64,000 bases of DNA from Promethearchaeota archaeon (GTDB taxonomy: Archaea > Asgardarchaeota > Lokiarchaeia > Sigyniarchaeales > SOKP01), in the NCBI GenBank assembly GCA_016839745.1, contig JAEOTS010000080.1, positions 1-64,000 of the forward strand, written 5' to 3'. The notes under the pieces are model-generated. The model was not told the origin of the DNA. It saw nothing but the letters and a program-made list of their open reading frames with translations, and made no database searches. Each line of letters begins with the position of its first letter. Positions within the stretch are counted from its first letter, which is position 1. Shown one piece after another: positions 61,105 through 64,000 of the stretch. A program made the position numbers and the translations under genes.

Positions 61105-62559
61105 ATGAATGAAACTAGTACTTTTACTGAATCTCTCGAAACAAGACATTCAAGATGGACTTTTCTTTCCAACGCTTTCGGTCTACTTTGCTCTACATTA
61201 ATAGGTGCTATTCAAGGGTTTACGCTTTTCTATTATGAAGCTGTTGTTGGATTAAATGCAACACTAGTCGCTATCGCCATGTTTCTCTTTTTGGTGTATA
61301 ATGCAGTGAATGACCCTATTTTCGGTTTTTTAATCGATCGGAATTTGAGATTTACGAGAAAATGGGGAAGACGATTTCCGTGGATCGTCATAGGCATCGT
61401 CCCTTGGGTCTTTTCCGTCTTTCTTCTCTTTTCAGTCCCAAATACCATCGATGGTTCTACGAATCCTGGGGCTGCTTTTGGGTGGCTATTACTATCATTG
61501 GCTTTACTTGACACCTTTGGCACGCTTGTGAATATTAATTACAAGACAATTCAAATAGAAAAATTTCGGACAGAGTACGAGCGTAATAGGTTCACAAAAT
61601 ATTATGCACCTCTCGACATCTTAGCTATTATCCTTGGAATGTTATTACCTCCTCTTTTTACTGATATGATTCCTGGCGATGCAAGAGCCAGTTATAGCAT
61701 GATGGCAGCGATACTCGCCGTAATAGCTCTTATTTTCGGTATTTTGTCTCTTCCTGGTAACCGTGAGGACAAAATTATGATTGATAGGCATTATTCACCC
61801 GAGTCTGTGAAGCGAATGAATTTTTTTAAAGCCTTTAAAGAAGCTATAAAAACGAAGAGTTTCGTGGTATGGTTTATATTTGGAATATGTAATGGAATAT
61901 GGATAGCCCTTGTCGTAACAAACATGTTGTATATAACAACTTTTGTCTTACAGGTTGGTGGCGATATGTTTCTTGTTATTTTAGGTTTAAATCTCGTAGG
62001 TACTTTGATATCTATTCCTATTTGGCTCAGGTATATCAGGAAAACAAACAATAATAAGAAAGCGTTCGTGGTTGCGGGTCTCTTATCATGTGTTGCGACA
62101 TTTCCATTGACATTCTTTCAGGGCCTTATTGATATAATAATCATGGCATTCATTCTTGGTCTAGCCCAGGGAGGCTTAAACTCATACATATACACTATAG
62201 TCGGTCCGAGTGTGACTGAGGATGTTATTGTTAAGATGGGAAAAAATCAAAAAGGAGTTCTCTTAGGGATTTCTGCAATGCTTCTTCGGCTTGTTGCATA
62301 TATTGACGAGGTTATTATTGCGGTCGTTCATGATACCACTGGGTTTATAGCAGGCAATGATACTTATGCGGACATGTTAGCAGCAGTTACACTTGCTGGT
62401 GGTGATATAAATTTAGTACTTATAGGTATTCGCCTTATCCAAGGTGTCATTCCAGGTGTGGTTTTACTCATAGGAGTTCTGGTTTTTTGGAAATTCTTCC
62501 CTATAACTCAAGAAAAGTTATTAAGTAATAAAGCTAAGATGCTAGAACTCGGATTTTAA
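61105..62559 (+). CDS. GPH-family (MelB-like) major facilitator transporter
   Basis: 484 residues with about 12 hydrophobic segments. FLFLVYNAVNDPIFGFLIDR near residue 70 is the typical NDPxxG motif of glycoside-pentoside-hexuronide symporters, with RKWGRRFPWI following. These usually carry sugars with Na+ or H+, but Asgard members may move other solutes. Single gene, with a TATA-like TATAAAAATTTA ahead. Confidence 0.85.
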   Translation: MNETSTFTESLETRHSRWTFLSNAFGLLCSTLIGAIQGFTLFYYEAVVGLNATLVAIAMFLFLVYNAVNDPIFGFLIDRNLRFTRKWGRRFPWIVIGIVPWVFSVFLLFSVPNTIDGSTNPGAAFGWLLLSLALLDTFGTLVNINYKTIQIEKFRTEYERNRFTKYYAPLDILAIILGMLLPPLFTDMIPGDARASYSMMAAILAVIALIFGILSLPGNREDKIMIDRHYSPESVKRMNFFKAFKEAIKTKSFVVWFIFGICNGIWIALVVTNMLYITTFVLQVGGDMFLVILGLNLVGTLISIPIWLRYIRKTNNNKKAFVVAGLLSCVATFPLTFFQGLIDIIIMAFILGLAQGGLNSYIYTIVGPSVTEDVIVKMGKNQKGVLLGISAMLLRLVAYIDEVIIAVVHDTTGFIAGNDTYADMLAAVTLAGGDINLVLIGIRLIQGVIPGVVLLIGVLVFWKFFPITQEKLLSNKAKMLELGF

Positions 62560-62616
62560 TAGTTTAAAAATTTTTTTTTTTCTTTTTTAATAGGAACAAT
62601 CTTGTTTCTAAATCGT

Positions 62617-62683
62617 AATTACCAACGATCAATACAACTGACACGATACTCCCGACGATCTATTCCATTGGGGATTGGTAATT
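62617..62683. other. Inverted repeat with T-tract in 422-base intergenic region
   Basis: AATTACCAA (62617-62625) and TTGGTAATT (62675-62683) are perfectly complementary around a 49-base loop, followed by a T-run. ACGAT words recur three times in the loop. It could end the transporter transcript, act as an operator or be a small structured RNA. Confidence 0.3.
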
Positions 62684-62777
62684 TTTTCGTTATCTTACTA
62701 GGTAGAACATGTATTTGCTAAAGAAATAAATTTTAATACTTCATACTATTTTATTTATTAATTTTGATGGGATGGAA

Positions 62778-62936
62778 ATGATTGATAACAAGGCTGTAGT
62801 GAACCAAGACAGCTGTCTTGGTTGTGGAAGGTGTATGGAAGCCTGCCCTAACGAGGGCATCACTATAACCATTACAGATCTTAGTTACATTGATAAACTG
62901 ATTAAAGATTTAGAAGCTCACATCGAAGTAAGCTGA
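62778..62936 (+). CDS. One-cluster 4Fe-4S ferredoxin
   Basis: 52 residues with CLGCGRCMEACP, one complete [4Fe-4S] motif, then a short C-terminal helix (YIDKLIKDLEAHI). Nearly the same arrangement (CLGCGRCERVCP, then LDQFIKRIESSV) ends the larger leftward protein at 63488, so the two share ancestry. TTTATTTA near 62751 can act as its TATA box. It lies just upstream of hypA and may be co-transcribed with it. An ATG two codons earlier (62772) is possible. Confidence 0.7.
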   Translation: MIDNKAVVNQDSCLGCGRCMEACPNEGITITITDLSYIDKLIKDLEAHIEVS

Positions 62937-62981
62937 TTTATAACGTTTAATCACAATAAAATATTTTTGAGGAAATGAAAA

Positions 62982-63431
62982 ATGCATGAATTTTCAATGG
63001 TGAATCAAATATTTAAGAGGTGTTTAGAAGTGGCAAGACAAAATAACGCCACCAAAATTAGCGAAATCAATATTGAAGTGGGAGATTTCGCATTAATTGT
63101 AGAAATATACGCTCAACAAGCTTTTGACATCTTAAAAAAAGGAAGTATTGCAGAAAATGCAATATTGGATATTAAACGAACACCTGGTGTGATTCATTGC
63201 AATTCCTGTCAACAAAATTCGAAAATTTGGTTCAGTAAAGAAAAAGAAAAAGCAGCAAATGAAGGAAGATTGGAGAAATATGAAAAGTACGAAAAAGAAG
63301 TTGCTGAAAAATCGTTGCTCGAAGCCGATCCTAATTTAGGAACGAATATTTTTCATTGCCGAAAATGTAACAGTTCTAATACTACTCTAATTGAAGGAAA
63401 AGGAATTGTAATAAAGGGTATTCGAACTTAA
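62982..63431 (+). CDS. hypA: Hydrogenase nickel incorporation protein HypA
   Basis: 149 residues beginning MHE, the nickel-binding N-terminus (His2). Zinc ligands are C73 and C76, then C126 and C129, with 49 residues between the pairs against about 12 in bacterial HypA and a shorter insertion in Thermococcus. The insert is charged and helical (KEKEKAANEGRLEKYEKYEKEV, in parts). HypA delivers nickel to [NiFe]-hydrogenase via HypB. No hydrogenase is in the window. GAGG is at the ribosome-binding position. Confidence 0.85.
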   Translation: MHEFSMVNQIFKRCLEVARQNNATKISEINIEVGDFALIVEIYAQQAFDILKKGSIAENAILDIKRTPGVIHCNSCQQNSKIWFSKEKEKAANEGRLEKYEKYEKEVAEKSLLEADPNLGTNIFHCRKCNSSNTTLIEGKGIVIKGIRT

Positions 63432-63487
63432 CAATAGAGATGATGAAAGAAGAATTATCTAAAAATATTTAGTTTTTTTTTCTATAA

Positions 63488-64000
63488 TTAAGATACATCT
63501 ACAGAACTTTCAATTCGCTTGATAAATTGATCTAATCTCTTAGGATCATCAAGATTTATATTAATAGCGCCATTTGGACAAACTCGTTCACAACGTCCGC
63601 ATCCTAAACACCTTTTCTGATCGATCACAGCCTTCCCGTTAATGATATTTCTGCCTACGAAGCAACACACATCAAGACAGATACCACATCCGATACACTT
63701 ATCTGAATCTACTTCCACAGTTAACCCCTCCATCCGTTTGAAACTCGTATAAAGCATCGCAGTAGAATTCTGCATTATTTTTCCGTTGATACAGCAGCAG
63801 GGACAACAGAAGCACATGGAAAGGAAATGCCCCGTATCCTCAACGCTAAGCGAAGTTGATTCATAAGCGAATCGACCAAAAGTTGGTACTAATCCACTTT
63901 CTATGGCTTTTTTAACATGTGTTTTTGCTTGTTCTCGAGTTATAAATCGGCCTTTTTCAGGAGCATGTTTTATATTCTTAACATCATCGCCTAAATACAT
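63488..64000 (-). CDS. Cys-rich two-cluster ferredoxin-like protein (5' end possibly outside window)
   Basis: At least 170 residues; the ATG at 63998-64000 touches the edge, so the true start may lie beyond it. A cysteine-dense patch CFCCPCCC occurs near residue 63. It is followed by two [4Fe-4S] motifs, CIGCGICLDVC, which lacks the usual following proline, and CLGCGRCERVCP, then a C-terminal helix. Proteins of this shape occur with methyltransferases and other anaerobic redox enzymes. Function is not known. Confidence 0.65.
   Translation of the reverse strand: MYLGDDVKNIKHAPEKGRFITREQAKTHVKKAIESGLVPTFGRFAYESTSLSVEDTGHFLSMCFCCPCCCINGKIMQNSTAMLYTSFKRMEGLTVEVDSDKCIGCGICLDVCCFVGRNIINGKAVIDQKRCLGCGRCERVCPNGAININLDDPKRLDQFIKRIESSVDVS

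Overview
The window is strongly AT-rich, gene-dense archaeal DNA. The gene content points to an Asgard archaeon, most like Lokiarchaeia: a tungsten-type formylmethanofuran dehydrogenase operon, ferredoxin-dependent 2-oxoacid oxidoreductase, a TreT trehalose synthase beside a trehalose/maltose-type ABC importer, a CDKAL1-like methylthiotransferase, surface proteins made of Ig-like repeats with C-terminal membrane anchors, a 13-repeat SDS22-type LRR protein, and many small zinc-ribbon proteins. The lineage is inferred from gene content only; no rRNA, tRNA or ribosomal protein gene was seen.

Layout. 1-2685: minus-strand operon of SnoaL-like protein, short-chain dehydrogenase and a CrtI-type FAD desaturase cut by the window edge. 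2974-5470: two-subunit 2-oxoacid:ferredoxin oxidoreductase. 5610-11958: treT divergent from a sugar ABC importer whose two permeases are fused in one polypeptide. 12987-16505: ferredoxins and fwdDBC of formylmethanofuran dehydrogenase (no fwdA here). 16698-25261: a 12-repeat Ig-like surface protein, FdhD, a zinc-ribbon membrane protein, a beta-CASP nuclease-like protein and a seven-bladed LVIVD propeller. 25559-34826: HdrB-like protein, haloalkane dehalogenase-like hydrolase, methyltransferase, tRNA methylthiotransferase, several unknowns and a class II ribonucleotide reductase. 35354-37885: peptide-type solute-binding protein carrying two copies of the same Ig-like module. 37900-41624: a defence-like pair, a TIR-like/nucleotide-handling protein and a SIR2-TPR protein with 120-bp tandem repeats.

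42236-53984 is the most unusual stretch. Two loci encode membrane proteins with two or more N-terminal hydrophobic segments and a left-handed beta-helix (hexapeptide) domain. They fall into three types (A, B, C). Locus 1 is A-A'-B-C followed by a nitrilase-family amidase. Locus 2 is an A-B fusion followed by C. Between them lie an adenylate-forming enzyme, a true Rieske oxygenase, a zinc alcohol dehydrogenase and a YkgJ-type Cys-cluster protein. A three-part, roughly six-TM, three-soluble-domain layout recalls the C-terminal half of poly-lysine synthetase-type NRPSs, here split into separate genes; this is a hypothesis.

54020-64000: small membrane and zinc-ribbon proteins, AlaX, a BON-DUF998 protein, the LRR protein, a CooC-type nickel-insertion ATPase in an operon with a stand-alone C-terminal domain of acetyl-CoA synthase, DUF1847, a GPH-family transporter, a one-cluster ferredoxin, HypA and a Cys-rich ferredoxin-like protein. 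CooC and HypA are both nickel-maturation functions, which fits Wood-Ljungdahl/hydrogenase metabolism together with the Fwd operon. No CRISPR array, transposase or RNA gene was recognised.
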